In this document: in pieces, positions 54,836 to 63,857 of the stretch | Numbering within the stretch: position 1 is the first letter of the stretch | How the letters are laid out: each line of letters begins with the position of its first letter | Assembly (NCBI GenBank): GCA_023630215.1 | Contig: JALPRQ010000001.1 | Span: forward strand, 1 to 64,000 | Origin: Rhodobacteraceae bacterium NBU2976 | GTDB lineage: Bacteria > Pseudomonadota > Alphaproteobacteria > Rhodobacterales > Rhodobacteraceae | DNA: 64,000 nucleotides | Direction of reading: 5' to 3' | The notes under the pieces: model-generated | Seen by the model: the letters and a program-made list of their open reading frames with translations, nothing else | What the model was told of the DNA's origin: nothing | Database searches by the model: none | Translations under genes and position numbers: made by a program

Positions 54836-56191
54836 ATGAGCAACTTGGACAACCTCAGAAAAGCCGGGCTTTTTACGCGAAACGTGCCCCGCTATACCAG
54901 CTACCCGACCGCCCCGTTCTTCCACGAGGGCGTGAACGGAAAGATTTTCGAATCTTGGGTACGTGCGCTCCAACCTGGCATGAAACTGTCCCTGTATGTT
55001 CATATTCCATTTTGCGAGCGGCTCTGCTGGTTTTGCGCCTGCCGGACACAAGGCGTTAAAAACCTCTCTCCTGTGGATGCCTATCTTGACACAATGGAAA
55101 CCGAGATCGCCCATCTGGCCCGGACACTGCCAGATGGGATTACGATTGCTCGGCTACACTGGGGCGGCGGATCCCCCACGATTTTGCCGCCCCAGTCAAT
55201 CACCCGGCTGACCGAGGCGCTGAAAACGATTGCGCCGTTTGACCCGGATATGGAATTTTCCATCGAAATCGACCCGACCGCTGTTGATGATGCAAAACTG
55301 GCCGCCATGGTCGATGCCGGGATGAACCGCGCCAGCGTTGGCATTCAGGATTTCACGCCCGAGGTGCAAAAAGCCATCGGTCGCGACCAAAGTTTCGAAG
55401 TCACACGTGACGTGCTGCTAAAACTGCGTCGGCTGGGCATTCAATCGGTAAACACAGACATCGTATACGGCCTGCCACATCAGGATTCCGACTCGTTGGA
55501 TTCGACCATCGCGCGGGTGCTGGAATTGGACCCGGATCGCATCGCGCTGTTTGGCTATGCACATGTTCCGTGGATGGCGAAGCGCCAGAAAATGATCCCG
55601 GATTCCAGCTTGCCCCAACCCAAGGAACGGTTTGACCTGTTCAATCAGGCCAGTGACGCGTTCAAACAGGCTGGCTACACGGCGCTGGGGATCGATCATT
55701 TCGCCAAGCCCAACGACAGCCTTGCCATTGCCGCGGCCGAGGGGCGGATGCGTCGGAACTTTCAAGGTTATACCGACGACACCTGCGATGCGCTGATTGG
55801 ATTGGGGGCATCTTCGGTTTCGAAATTCCCGCAAGGCTATACGCAAAACCGCGCCACAACCACGGCCTATACGGCCGAAATCAAGGCCGGTAACTGGGCG
55901 ACGGCGCGCGGCTATTCGCTGTCGGTCGAGGACAAAATCCGCGCCCGTGCGATCGAAATGCTGATGTGTGATCTGAGGATTGATGTGCCGATTCTGCGCG
56001 CAACCTATGGCAATCGCGTCGGTTTGCTGGCTTTGGACCTACAGCGTTTACACGAAATCTATCCCGATTTCGTAACCTATGAAGACGAAACCGTAACCGT
56101 TCGCCCCGAAGGCTTCCATATGATCAGGATTTTGGCGAGCGAGTTGGATAATTACCATAGCACTTCTGGCAAACACTCGCTGGCGATATAG
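54836..56191 (+). CDS. hemN: Oxygen-independent coproporphyrinogen III oxidase
   Basis: Radical SAM enzyme that converts coproporphyrinogen III to protoporphyrinogen IX without oxygen. 451 residues. The radical SAM cysteines are CERLCWFCACRTQG (CxxxCxxCxC), preceded by SLYVHIPF, then LHWGGGSPTILPP. Also VGIQDFTPEVQKAIGRDQ and DHFAKPNDSLAIA. The frame opens at a TTG at 54788, but that lies inside the FNR box; the ATG at 54836 is the real start. Haem for the cbb3 oxidase under low oxygen links it to its neighbours. Confidence 0.96.
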   Translation: MSNLDNLRKAGLFTRNVPRYTSYPTAPFFHEGVNGKIFESWVRALQPGMKLSLYVHIPFCERLCWFCACRTQGVKNLSPVDAYLDTMETEIAHLARTLPDGITIARLHWGGGSPTILPPQSITRLTEALKTIAPFDPDMEFSIEIDPTAVDDAKLAAMVDAGMNRASVGIQDFTPEVQKAIGRDQSFEVTRDVLLKLRRLGIQSVNTDIVYGLPHQDSDSLDSTIARVLELDPDRIALFGYAHVPWMAKRQKMIPDSSLPQPKERFDLFNQASDAFKQAGYTALGIDHFAKPNDSLAIAAAEGRMRRNFQGYTDDTCDALIGLGASSVSKFPQGYTQNRATTTAYTAEIKAGNWATARGYSLSVEDKIRARAIEMLMCDLRIDVPILRATYGNRVGLLALDLQRLHEIYPDFVTYEDETVTVRPEGFHMIRILASELDNYHSTSGKHSLAI

Positions 56192-56197
56192 GTCCCG

Positions 56198-57061
56198 CTA
56201 ACGATTCAACCGATTGCGATATTCGCGTGGGGTCAGGCCGATATGACGTTTGAACGCGCGCGAGAAATAGGACGGGTCCTGAAACCCAAGCTCAAACCCC
56301 ACGTCGGAAATGCTTTGTTTGGTATAGGCCAGCAGGCGACAGGCCTCACGCATACGGATGTCCTGTATATAATCGACTGGGGACAGGCCTGTTGCTGCCA
56401 CACATAAACGTCCCAAATGCCGCGCCGAGATATTGAGCATCGCAGCCAAGCTTTCAACCGGCTTTGGGGACTTCAAATTGGCATGAGCCAGCGCGACAAA
56501 GCGGCGAAAACGCTCATCATCAGTCGCGCGATCCGTTCCCATGGCGAGCGGAAGCGCCCGCATCATTAGACAGGCCAGCTCGGTCACCAGGGTTTGCAGC
56601 ATGATCGGTCGCGCCGCGTAACGTTCGGAATGTTCCGCATAAATTTTTTCGGCGAGCAAACGGATATCGCGGATATCCGAAACAATCCCGAACTGCGACA
56701 AACCGGATCCCGACGCAAGCAAGCGTTGCAACAGATCTGGGGTGGACTCCGCCGGAATTGAAACAACATATCCGTCCGTTCCCGCCGAAAAGACAAAGCT
56801 GTGCACGATGCCGGGGGGAATATTGATGGCCGTTGGCGAGGTCAGGTGCTGGTTTTCGCCATCGTGGGTGATCCAGACCTCTCCGGACAGAAAAATGAAG
56901 AACTGGTGCATGTTCATGTGACGGTGCGGCGCGATCCGCCAATCCAGCCCTTTGGCCCGGTCGGTTATGCGCTCGCAATGCAGAACGTCTGGAAAAGCCT
57001 GTTTTTCACCATAAAGGTTCCACGAAGGAATAGTCTGCAAGGGATCAATCAACGTATTCAT
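56198..57061 (-). CDS. AraC family transcriptional regulator, PobR-like
   Basis: A 287-residue regulator. An N-terminal cupin-like domain (HMNMHQFFIFLSGEVWITHDGE, then PTAINIPPGIVHSFVF) is followed by the AraC double helix-turn-helix (ESLAAMLNISARHLGRLCVAATG; DVGFELGFQDPSYFSRAFKRHIGLTPREYR). It is divergent from pobA with about 85 bases between starts, the arrangement of PobR, the 4-hydroxybenzoate-responsive activator of pobA. Assignment rests on position and domain order. Confidence 0.85.
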   Translation of the reverse strand: MNTLIDPLQTIPSWNLYGEKQAFPDVLHCERITDRAKGLDWRIAPHRHMNMHQFFIFLSGEVWITHDGENQHLTSPTAINIPPGIVHSFVFSAGTDGYVVSIPAESTPDLLQRLLASGSGLSQFGIVSDIRDIRLLAEKIYAEHSERYAARPIMLQTLVTELACLMMRALPLAMGTDRATDDERFRRFVALAHANLKSPKPVESLAAMLNISARHLGRLCVAATGLSPVDYIQDIRMREACRLLAYTKQSISDVGFELGFQDPSYFSRAFKRHIGLTPREYRNRLNR

Positions 57062-57145
57062 GTCCGAAAAATACCAAAACTTACCCTATCCGTCCATTTC
57101 CAATTGCCTGTTCGCGCATTAGCCTGTCGGGATCGGGAGGTCATC

Positions 57146-58315
57146 ATGAAAACACAGGTTGCAATCATCGGGGGTGGCCCGGCCGGGCTGTTGCTATCCC
57201 AGCTATTAATGAATGCCGGCATTTCGACTGTGGTTCTGGAACGCCAATCGCGCGAGCATGTGTTGTCGCGGATCCGCGCCGGCGTCATGGAATGGGGCAC
57301 GGTAGAGCTGTTGAAAACCGCAGGTGTCAGCGACCGTATGTTCAAGGAAGGTTTCCCCCATGAAGGGTGCTACCTGTCATCAAATGACCGAATGCTACGG
57401 ATTGATTTTGAACATCTCGTGGACAGTCGGGTCATGGTATATGGCCAGACCGAGGTGACCCGGGATCTCTATAATGCGCAGGATGCAGCGGGCGCGACGG
57501 TCTTGCACAATGTCAGCGATGTGGTCCTGAATGATCTGCAAACATCCTCCCCCTATGTCACCTTTACCAAAGACGGTCAGGCGTTGCGGTTGGAATGCGA
57601 GTATATCGCCGGATGCGACGGCTTCCACGGGGTCAGCCGGAAATCCATTCCCGCTTCTGTTCTGAAAGAATATGAAAAAGTCTATCCCTTTGGCTGGCTC
57701 GGCATCCTGTCTGAAACGCCGCCGCTAGAGGACGAGCTGATCTATGCCAGCAGCGACCGGGGATTTGCCCTCGCATCGATGCGGAATGCAAATCTGTCCC
57801 GCTATTATGTTCAGGTCCCGTTGACCGACAAGGTCGAGGATTGGTCCGATGACCGGTTCTGGGACGCCTTTACTGACCGATTGCCGTCAACAATTCGTGG
57901 GCAGTTGGTGACGGGCCCTTCGATCGAGAAGTCGATCGCACCCTTGCGCAGTTTTGTTTCCGAGCCGATGCAATGGGGGCGCCTGTCCTTATGTGGTGAT
58001 GCGGCACATATTGTGCCTCCAACCGGGGCCAAAGGGCTGAATCTGGCGGCGTCGGATGTGCGGTATTTGTCCCAAGCTCTGATCGCGCGTTTTGCCGACA
58101 ATGACCCCACCCGCTTGGATAGTTACGGGGCCGATGCGTTGGCGCGGGTCAAACTGGCCATGCGGTTTAGCTGGTGGATGACCCTGCTACTTCACCGATT
58201 TCCTGATATGTCCGCATTCGATCTTCAAATGCAGGCGGCTGATTTTGACTATCTGTCTAAATCAAGAAACGCGCAGATCAGCCTGGCTGAGAATTATACC
58301 GGGCTGCCGTTCTAG
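57146..58315 (+). CDS. pobA: 4-hydroxybenzoate 3-monooxygenase
   Basis: FAD flavoprotein hydroxylase converting 4-hydroxybenzoate to protocatechuate with NAD(P)H and oxygen. 389 residues, the typical length. FAD motif TQVAIIGGGPAGLLLSQLL, mid motif GCDGFHGVSRKSIP, and the ribose-binding LCGDAAHIVPPTGAKGLNLA. The frame opens at 56801, antisense to the regulator gene, but GGGAGG before the ATG at 57146 and the first beta strand fix the start. The AraC gene is divergent. Downstream protocatechuate ring-cleavage genes are not in the window. Confidence 0.95.
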   Translation: MKTQVAIIGGGPAGLLLSQLLMNAGISTVVLERQSREHVLSRIRAGVMEWGTVELLKTAGVSDRMFKEGFPHEGCYLSSNDRMLRIDFEHLVDSRVMVYGQTEVTRDLYNAQDAAGATVLHNVSDVVLNDLQTSSPYVTFTKDGQALRLECEYIAGCDGFHGVSRKSIPASVLKEYEKVYPFGWLGILSETPPLEDELIYASSDRGFALASMRNANLSRYYVQVPLTDKVEDWSDDRFWDAFTDRLPSTIRGQLVTGPSIEKSIAPLRSFVSEPMQWGRLSLCGDAAHIVPPTGAKGLNLAASDVRYLSQALIARFADNDPTRLDSYGADALARVKLAMRFSWWMTLLLHRFPDMSAFDLQMQAADFDYLSKSRNAQISLAENYTGLPF

Positions 58316-58320
58316 CCTAT

Positions 58321-59094
58321 TCAGCCAAGCGCTTCGTTGATGTCCTGATAGGATTCTTCCAGCAGGGCTTCCATCAGGAGTTTTGCACGCTGGGAATCCC
58401 GCGCACGGATTGCTTCTGCCACTGCTGCGTGCTGATCCAGTCGCTGTTGTTTGTGCACCTCGGCGCCGCGCCAACTAAGCTGAAACGTGCTGATCATCGC
58501 GGCGCGGATCAATGCGCTGAAGGCATTGATAAAAGGATTTTTGGTGGCGGCAAGGATGGCCAGATGGAACTGGAAATCGGCTTCGACCAGCAAGGATTCT
58601 TCGGCAGAATGACTCCGCATTTGGGCCAGCGCACTCATGATCTTTTGGATATCGTCTTCGGTATGAAATTCAGCGGACAATCCGGCCGCTGACGGTTCGA
58701 TCATTCGGCGCAAGGAATAGAGGTCGCGGGCAAATTCGGATGCCGGAACAGATTGCAAATGCCAATCCAGCACATCGGGATCAAGGATATTCCAATTGTC
58801 TCGGGAACGTACGCTGGTTCCCACCCGGGGACGTGCCGACAGTAATCCTTTGGCGGTCAGCTTGCTATAGGCTTCGCGCAATGCGGTGCGCGATACCTCG
58901 TATTTGGCCAGCATCGCGGCTTCATTCGGCAACAGCTCCCCTTCGGGATATATGCCGCTGATAATGTTGCGGCCAATCGCATTCACCAGATTTGACGTCG
59001 ACACCTTTCCATCCGCACGCATCGCCATGGCGTCAACCATTAGGCCTTCGAGACGCGAAGGCTGCCCTTGCGGAAATTTTGGTGTTCGGGTCAT
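58321..59094 (-). CDS. GntR family transcriptional regulator (FadR/FCD type)
   Basis: A 257-residue regulator. The winged helix at about residues 35-90 reads PEGELLPNEAAMLAKYEVSRTALREAYSKLTAKGLL, followed by an all-helical FCD ligand domain with the metal-binding pattern around LYSLRRMIEPSAAGL, FQFHLAILAATKNPF and HAAVAEAIRARDSQRA. It is the last gene of the sugar transporter cluster on the minus strand, 10 bases after the second permease gene, and is probably the regulator of that operon. Confidence 0.92.
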   Translation of the reverse strand: MTRTPKFPQGQPSRLEGLMVDAMAMRADGKVSTSNLVNAIGRNIISGIYPEGELLPNEAAMLAKYEVSRTALREAYSKLTAKGLLSARPRVGTSVRSRDNWNILDPDVLDWHLQSVPASEFARDLYSLRRMIEPSAAGLSAEFHTEDDIQKIMSALAQMRSHSAEESLLVEADFQFHLAILAATKNPFINAFSALIRAAMISTFQLSWRGAEVHKQQRLDQHAAVAEAIRARDSQRAKLLMEALLEESYQDINEALG

Positions 59095-59104
59095 CCTCTG
59101 CCCA

Positions 59105-60067
59105 CTATTTTGCGCCTTTCAGATCAAACGAACTGACCAGGAACCGGTGCATCACAATAAAGGCGAACAGCAAAACGCCACTACTGATCAAAATCCACGC
59201 ACTGTTCAACGAGCCGTTAAAGATAATCAGGGTCGAGATTAGTCCAAGGATCATACCACCAAATAGCGTCCCGGCAACCATACCGACGCCACCCGTCAAC
59301 AATGTTCCGCCCAGAACGACCGCAGCAATCGCCGACAATTCCAGTGTTGATCCGGCCAGCGGATAACCTGACGAGGTGTAAAGCGCGTAAACAACACCTG
59401 CCAAAGCGCTGTAAAATCCGCCAAGCGCATAAATTTTCACTGTCGTACGCCGTACATTCACGCCCATCAGACGCGCGGATTCCCGGTCACCGCCTATGGC
59501 GTAAACCGCCGAACCAAAGCGGGTGAAATGCGCGATATAGATCGCAACAACCAATGAAACCAGCATCACGATAGCCGAGCTTCGCAACACCCCTTTTCCC
59601 GGCAATCCGATCTTCCACGAGGCGTAATCTGCAACCCAGTCATGCCGGATCGGCACGGAATCAAGCGTAACCATGAAACACATGCCTCGCAGCAGGAACA
59701 AGCCGGCCAACGTGACAATAAAGGGCTGAATGTTGCAAAAATCGATGATGTAGCCCTGAAGTGCTCCAAACAATATGCCGAAAACCAGCATAACGAGTGC
59801 CGTTGCAACAGGGTTCCAACCCATGCTGTCCAGAACCGCCATACAGACGCCAACAAATCCGATCATTGATCCGATCGACAGGTCGATACCGCCTGACAGG
59901 ATCACGAACGTGGCCCCTATCGCAGCAATGATGATGAAAGAATTGTCGGCCAAGATGTTGCCCAGCACTCGGGTGGTTAAGAAGTTGTTGTAGTTGGCCC
60001 CGCCGATCAGGAAAATCGCCAAGAACACAGCAATTGTCGCCGCCAACGGCAAATATTTCTTACTCAT
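59105..60067 (-). CDS. yjfF: Sugar ABC transporter permease, YjfF-like
   Basis: A 320-residue permease of the ribose/galactofuranose type with about eight to ten membrane helices, including ILSGGIDLSIGSMIGFVGVCMAVL and AVYAIGGDRESARLMGVNVRRT, the family EAA-like region. By order it matches the second permease of the YtfQRT-YjfF galactofuranose system. The ATG at 60067 overlaps the end of the first permease gene by 8 bases and follows GGGGGA. Confidence 0.9.
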   Translation of the reverse strand: MSKKYLPLAATIAVFLAIFLIGGANYNNFLTTRVLGNILADNSFIIIAAIGATFVILSGGIDLSIGSMIGFVGVCMAVLDSMGWNPVATALVMLVFGILFGALQGYIIDFCNIQPFIVTLAGLFLLRGMCFMVTLDSVPIRHDWVADYASWKIGLPGKGVLRSSAIVMLVSLVVAIYIAHFTRFGSAVYAIGGDRESARLMGVNVRRTTVKIYALGGFYSALAGVVYALYTSSGYPLAGSTLELSAIAAVVLGGTLLTGGVGMVAGTLFGGMILGLISTLIIFNGSLNSAWILISSGVLLFAFIVMHRFLVSSFDLKGAK

Positions 60068-61094
60068 TGTGTTTCCCCCGGAAAAGCGCAACGATCTGTT
60101 TGCGTGCATTGTCCGATTGCAGCAGCAGGACGAACAGCACGACCAGAGCTTTGATTATCAGGTTATATTCCGGTGGCAGGCCGGAAATGAGGATAGAGGT
60201 CGTCAGCGCCTGTATCACAAGCGCACCGATCACCGTCATACCCAAATAGATCCGCCCTCCCATCAGGGAACCACCGCCGATCACAACCGCCAAAATCGCA
60301 TCGAGCTCGATATAAAGTGCGACCGAAACCGGGTCGGACGTATGCGTATCCGCCGTCATGATCATCCCGGCCCAACCGGCCATCACGCCACAGATCACAT
60401 AAGACACAAAGATGATACGGCGGGCATTGATCCCGGCAAGATTGGACGCAGCCGCATTCCCACCAACGGATTCCACAAACAGACCAAGGGCCGTTTTGCG
60501 AACCACCAGCCAAAGTGCGATAAAAATCGCGATGAACAACAGAATTCGCGTTGGAATATAACCAATCGAACCCGTGGACAGACCTTGCAGAAACGCACTT
60601 TCAAAACTGGGGTCGGTTCCGCCATAGATAAGGTTGATCAGCATGCCGACCCCCCGCCCCGAGACCATCAGAATCAAGGTTGCGATGATAGGTTGAATGC
60701 CCAGAAACGCCACCAATGTCCCGTTCCAGACCCCACATAAGCCCCCGGCAATAACTGCATAGGCCAGGATCACAACATGATTATCGCCCGCTTGAATGCG
60801 CCAGGCAATGATGGCGCCTGATATCGCGATGATCGAACCAACAGACAGGTCGATCCCCTTGGTCCCGATCACGATTGCCATCCCCAAGGCAACCAACGCT
60901 GTCGGGACCGCCCGATAGACAATATCAATCAAATTGCCGAACAAGCGCCCTTCGACGATCCGGATGTTGTAGAAATTGGGAGAGATAAACCCATCGACAA
61001 TCAGGATGACAACCAATGCCAATATCGGCCAAATCGCTCGGCTTTGGCTGATACGTTTCCACACGGGCGTTGAAGGTTGAGAAACACTAGACAT
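60060..61094 (-). CDS. ytfT: Sugar ABC transporter permease, YtfT-like
   Basis: A 344-residue permease of the same family as the next gene, with GMAIVIGTKGIDLSVGSIIAISGAI and GLFVESVGGNAAASNLAGINARRI as the repeated family segments. It likely forms a heterodimer with the YjfF-like protein. The ATG at 61094 overlaps the ATPase stop by 8 bases and follows AGGTACC; an ATG at 61109 would lie further inside the ATPase gene. It fits the ytfQRT-yjfF order. Confidence 0.9.
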   Translation of the reverse strand: MSSVSQPSTPVWKRISQSRAIWPILALVVILIVDGFISPNFYNIRIVEGRLFGNLIDIVYRAVPTALVALGMAIVIGTKGIDLSVGSIIAISGAIIAWRIQAGDNHVVILAYAVIAGGLCGVWNGTLVAFLGIQPIIATLILMVSGRGVGMLINLIYGGTDPSFESAFLQGLSTGSIGYIPTRILLFIAIFIALWLVVRKTALGLFVESVGGNAAASNLAGINARRIIFVSYVICGVMAGWAGMIMTADTHTSDPVSVALYIELDAILAVVIGGGSLMGGRIYLGMTVIGALVIQALTTSILISGLPPEYNLIIKALVVLFVLLLQSDNARKQIVALFRGKHNE

Positions 61095-62607
61095 TATCGG
61101 TACCTGCAATCATTTGGATAATATTGTCGCGTGTTATGCTGCCGGCCTGCAATTCGCCAATCTTGGCACGATCCCGCAACACAACCACGCGGTCCGACGA
61201 TGCGACCACTTCGTCCAGTTCAGAGGACGCAACCAGAAGCGCCAACCCTTGTTCACACAATTTGCGGATCAGCGTCAGAATTTCGGCATGTGCACCCACA
61301 TCGATTCCGCGCGTTGGTTCGTCCAGCAACAGGATTTTCGGGCTGGACGCCAATGCGCGCGCCAGAACCACTTTTTGCTGATTCCCGCCGGACAATTGAC
61401 CTACCGGTTTGTCAGCATCAGGTGTGGCAATCCCCAGCGAGGCAATCATTTCATCCGCGATGCGTTCCTGTTCTTTGCGCGAAATGGGTTTCAACCATCC
61501 CTGCTTGGACTGCATGGATATGATGATATTTTCGCGGATGCTGAGTTCGCCAACCAGACCTTCGGACTTGCGATCCTCGGGGCAAAAGGCGATGCCAAGG
61601 TCAAGCGAATTTCTGGGGTTGGTTCGATTGGTACTGTTGCCAAACACCACCAGATTTCCGGTATCCGCTTTGATTGCCCCGAAAATCAGTTTGCACATTT
61701 CTGTCCGACCCGACCCGAGCAATCCAGCAAGGCCAACTGCTTCGCCAGCCTTCAGTTCAAGGTCAAAACCGTCAAGGGTGCGTTTTTTACCCAACTGGTT
61801 CGCCTGAAGAACCGTCTCTCCGGTGGCGCCCGTGCCCTTGGTGGAAAAGGCTGCTTCGACATCCCCCAATTCGCGCCCGATCATCATGGCGATCAGATCC
61901 TTGCGGCTGATATTCGTCGCCAGATCAGTTCCCACCTTCTTGCCGTTGCGCAACACCGTGATCCGGTCCGAGATGGCATAAACCTGATCGAGGAAATGCG
62001 TGATGAACACCACGGCGATTCCTTTGGATTTCAGGTCATTGATAATGGCAAATAGATTTGCCGTTTCTTGTGCGTCAAGGCTGGCCGTTGGTTCATCCAG
62101 CACCAGAACCTTTGTGTCGTCATCCAGTGCACGCGCAATCGCGACCAGTTGCTGAATGGCAACGGAATAACTGCCTACGGGTTGTTCGATATCGATATCG
62201 ACATTTAGCCGTTTCAATTTTTCGCGGGCCATCGTGCGGGCTTTTCGCCACGATACGTAACCAAACCGCCCGCTGATTTTCTCCAATGTCAGGTTCTTGG
62301 TCACTGACATGGCCGGGATCAGGTTGACTTCCTGATAGACGGTGGAAATCCCTGCTGACTGTGCATCACCTGTCGTTCGGAAATCACATTTATTATGGTC
62401 GACCCAAATGTCACCCGTGCTGCGTTCCAGTGCGCCGGTCAGAATTTTAATCAAGGTGGATTTCCCAGCGCCGTTTTCCCCAAGCAGGGCGTGAACCTCG
62501 CCGGGATAGAGCTTGAAATCCACGGAGTCTAAAGCTTTCACACCTGGAAAACTCTTGGAAATCTGGCGCATCTCGATGCACGCGCTCTGGTCGATTTCGG
62601 CAACCAT
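61087..62607 (-). CDS. ytfR: Sugar ABC transporter ATPase, YtfR-like
   Basis: A 506-residue tandem ATPase. First domain: Walker A GENGAGKSTLIKIL, signature-like SVAIQQLVAIARALD, Walker B VLVLDEPTAS. Second domain: GLAGLLGSGRTEMCKLIFG (a degenerate Walker A, typical of the family), LSGGNQQKVVLARAL, LLLDEPTRGIDVGAHAE. The sequence is close to YtfR of E. coli, with FPGVKALDSVDFKLYPGE at the start. It powers the two permeases encoded downstream. Confidence 0.95.
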   Translation of the reverse strand: MVAEIDQSACIEMRQISKSFPGVKALDSVDFKLYPGEVHALLGENGAGKSTLIKILTGALERSTGDIWVDHNKCDFRTTGDAQSAGISTVYQEVNLIPAMSVTKNLTLEKISGRFGYVSWRKARTMAREKLKRLNVDIDIEQPVGSYSVAIQQLVAIARALDDDTKVLVLDEPTASLDAQETANLFAIINDLKSKGIAVVFITHFLDQVYAISDRITVLRNGKKVGTDLATNISRKDLIAMMIGRELGDVEAAFSTKGTGATGETVLQANQLGKKRTLDGFDLELKAGEAVGLAGLLGSGRTEMCKLIFGAIKADTGNLVVFGNSTNRTNPRNSLDLGIAFCPEDRKSEGLVGELSIRENIIISMQSKQGWLKPISRKEQERIADEMIASLGIATPDADKPVGQLSGGNQQKVVLARALASSPKILLLDEPTRGIDVGAHAEILTLIRKLCEQGLALLVASSELDEVVASSDRVVVLRDRAKIGELQAGSITRDNIIQMIAGTDNV

Positions 62608-62649
62608 AAATCGCTCCGATACGTTAATACTGTTGGTGGATAATAGGAT

Positions 62650-62681
62650 GGGCGGTATCTGATTGCATCAAGATACCGCCC
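62650..62681 (-). other. Intercistronic hairpin between ytfQ-like and ytfR-like genes
   Basis: GGGCGGTATCT (62650-62660) and AGATACCGCCC (62671-62681) form a perfect 11-base-pair stem with a 10-base loop. No T-run follows, so it is not a simple terminator. Hairpins at this place in binding-protein operons protect the upstream mRNA and keep the binding protein more abundant than the transporter; that is the likely role. Confidence 0.7.
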
Positions 62682-62705
62682 AAACCTTGTAGGCGTCAGC
62701 CCAGA

Positions 62706-63620
62706 TCAGTTTGCAGTGTGCAGATCCGACGGGATAACAATCCACTTGTCCAGCTCACGCGGATTTTCCAGATAGTCCAGAATAACCGGGTAGATGAACT
62801 CGCCAACAGCAGAGCGCAGTTCAACCGAAGCGTTGGCATCGCCAGCAGCAATCGCATCCATGATGGCCGGAACATAGTCAACCGAGACCATCAGCACGTC
62901 TTCACCCGGGTTCAGACCGGCTTCTTTCATCGCCTGGATCGCGCCCAGCTGCATGTTGTCGTTATGTGCGAAGGACGCGCAGATGCCTTCCAGATTGTTG
63001 GTCGACTTGATGAAGGCTTCCATCACGCGCTTACCGCCTTCGGTGGTAAAGTCACCAGACTGGGTTGCGACAATTTCCATCGCCGGGAACTGGTCGATAA
63101 CAGCCTGGAAACCGCCATTGCGTTCAATAGCCGGAGCGGAACCGGTTGTGCCCTGCAATTCAACGATTTTGCAGTCCCCCAGCGATTCAGCTGCCAACCA
63201 CGCACCGGCCAGACGACCTTCGAGGTTAAAGTCAGCCGAGATGCGCGTCACATAAAGCGACTTGTCTTCGACATCCACGTCACGGTCCACCAAGAACACC
63301 GGAATTTCAGCTTCTTTGGCTTCCTGCAGAACCTGATCCCAACCGGTTACAACAACCGGTGCGATGATGATGGCGTCAACGCCTTGTGCGATAAAGGCGC
63401 GAACAGCACGAAGCTGTTCTTCCTGCTTGCCCTGCGCGTTGGCAAATTTCAGGTCAACACCGTAGTCCGATGCGGTTTCCTGCATGTTTGCGGAAAATGC
63501 CGGGCGCCAGTCCCCTTCGGAACCAACCTGCGAAAAGCCGATGGTTTGTGCACTTGCTGTGCCCGCAATGATAGCCGACGACGATACGATCGCGGCTGCG
63601 ATAATTTTCTTCAATGACAT
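62706..63620 (-). CDS. ytfQ: Sugar-binding periplasmic protein, YtfQ-like
   Basis: A 304-residue binding protein of the ribose-type fold with a signal peptide (IIAAAIVSSSAIIAGTASAQ). Close in sequence to the galactofuranose-binding YtfQ: TIGFSQVGSEGDWR, AFIAQGVDAIIIAPVVVTGWD, EAEIPVFLVDRDVDV, KIVELQGTTGSAPAIERNGG and FAHNDNMQLGAIQAMKEAGL. It starts at the ATG at 63620 after GGGAGG; a TTG one codon earlier is not needed. It is the first gene of the operon ytfQ-ytfR-ytfT-yjfF-gntR. The ligand is inferred as galactofuranose or a similar sugar. Confidence 0.92.
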   Translation of the reverse strand: MSLKKIIAAAIVSSSAIIAGTASAQTIGFSQVGSEGDWRPAFSANMQETASDYGVDLKFANAQGKQEEQLRAVRAFIAQGVDAIIIAPVVVTGWDQVLQEAKEAEIPVFLVDRDVDVEDKSLYVTRISADFNLEGRLAGAWLAAESLGDCKIVELQGTTGSAPAIERNGGFQAVIDQFPAMEIVATQSGDFTTEGGKRVMEAFIKSTNNLEGICASFAHNDNMQLGAIQAMKEAGLNPGEDVLMVSVDYVPAIMDAIAAGDANASVELRSAVGEFIYPVILDYLENPRELDKWIVIPSDLHTAN

Positions 63621-63723
63621 CAAGTAGTCCTCCCTGGTTTGATGTTCGGGTTCCCACCTCCTATGGTTCCCCCGAAGAGTTAAAAAGTAATATTATATTA
63701 TTATTTGACCAGCAACCTTTTTT

Positions 63724-63757
63724 CTTCTTTCAAAATCAACACCTTTGAAGAAAGAAG
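63724..63757. promoter_or_regulatory. Inverted repeat upstream of the ytfQ-like operon
   Basis: CTTCTTTC (63724-63731) pairs with GAAAGAAG (63750-63757) across 18 bases, about 100 bases before the ytfQ start. A second, very AT-rich block (TAATATTATATTATTAT) lies closer to the gene. The repeat could be the GntR operator or an unrelated structure. Confidence 0.35.
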
Positions 63758-63780
63758 TAATTGTGTTTGTGGAGGTATCA

Positions 63781-63857
63781 TGGTGACCCCGAGAGGATTC
63801 GAACCTCTGACCTGCCCCTTAGGAGGGGGCTGCTCTATCCAGCTGAGCTACGGGGCC
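63781..63857 (-). tRNA. tRNA-Arg (CCT anticodon)
   Basis: A full cloverleaf of 77 bases on the minus strand including an encoded CCA end: acceptor GGCCCCG/CGGGGTC, D arm GCTC...GAGC, anticodon stem GCCCC/GGGGC with the loop CTCCTAA, variable loop AGGTC, and T arm AGAGG-TTCGAAT-CCTCT. The loop gives anticodon CCT, which reads the rare arginine codon AGG. Codons of this kind are rare in the GC-rich genes here. Confidence 0.97.

Noticed and set aside
62718-63617. 299-residue plus-strand frame opposite the YtfQ-like gene
   Set aside because: Antisense to a gene with clear family match and signal peptide.
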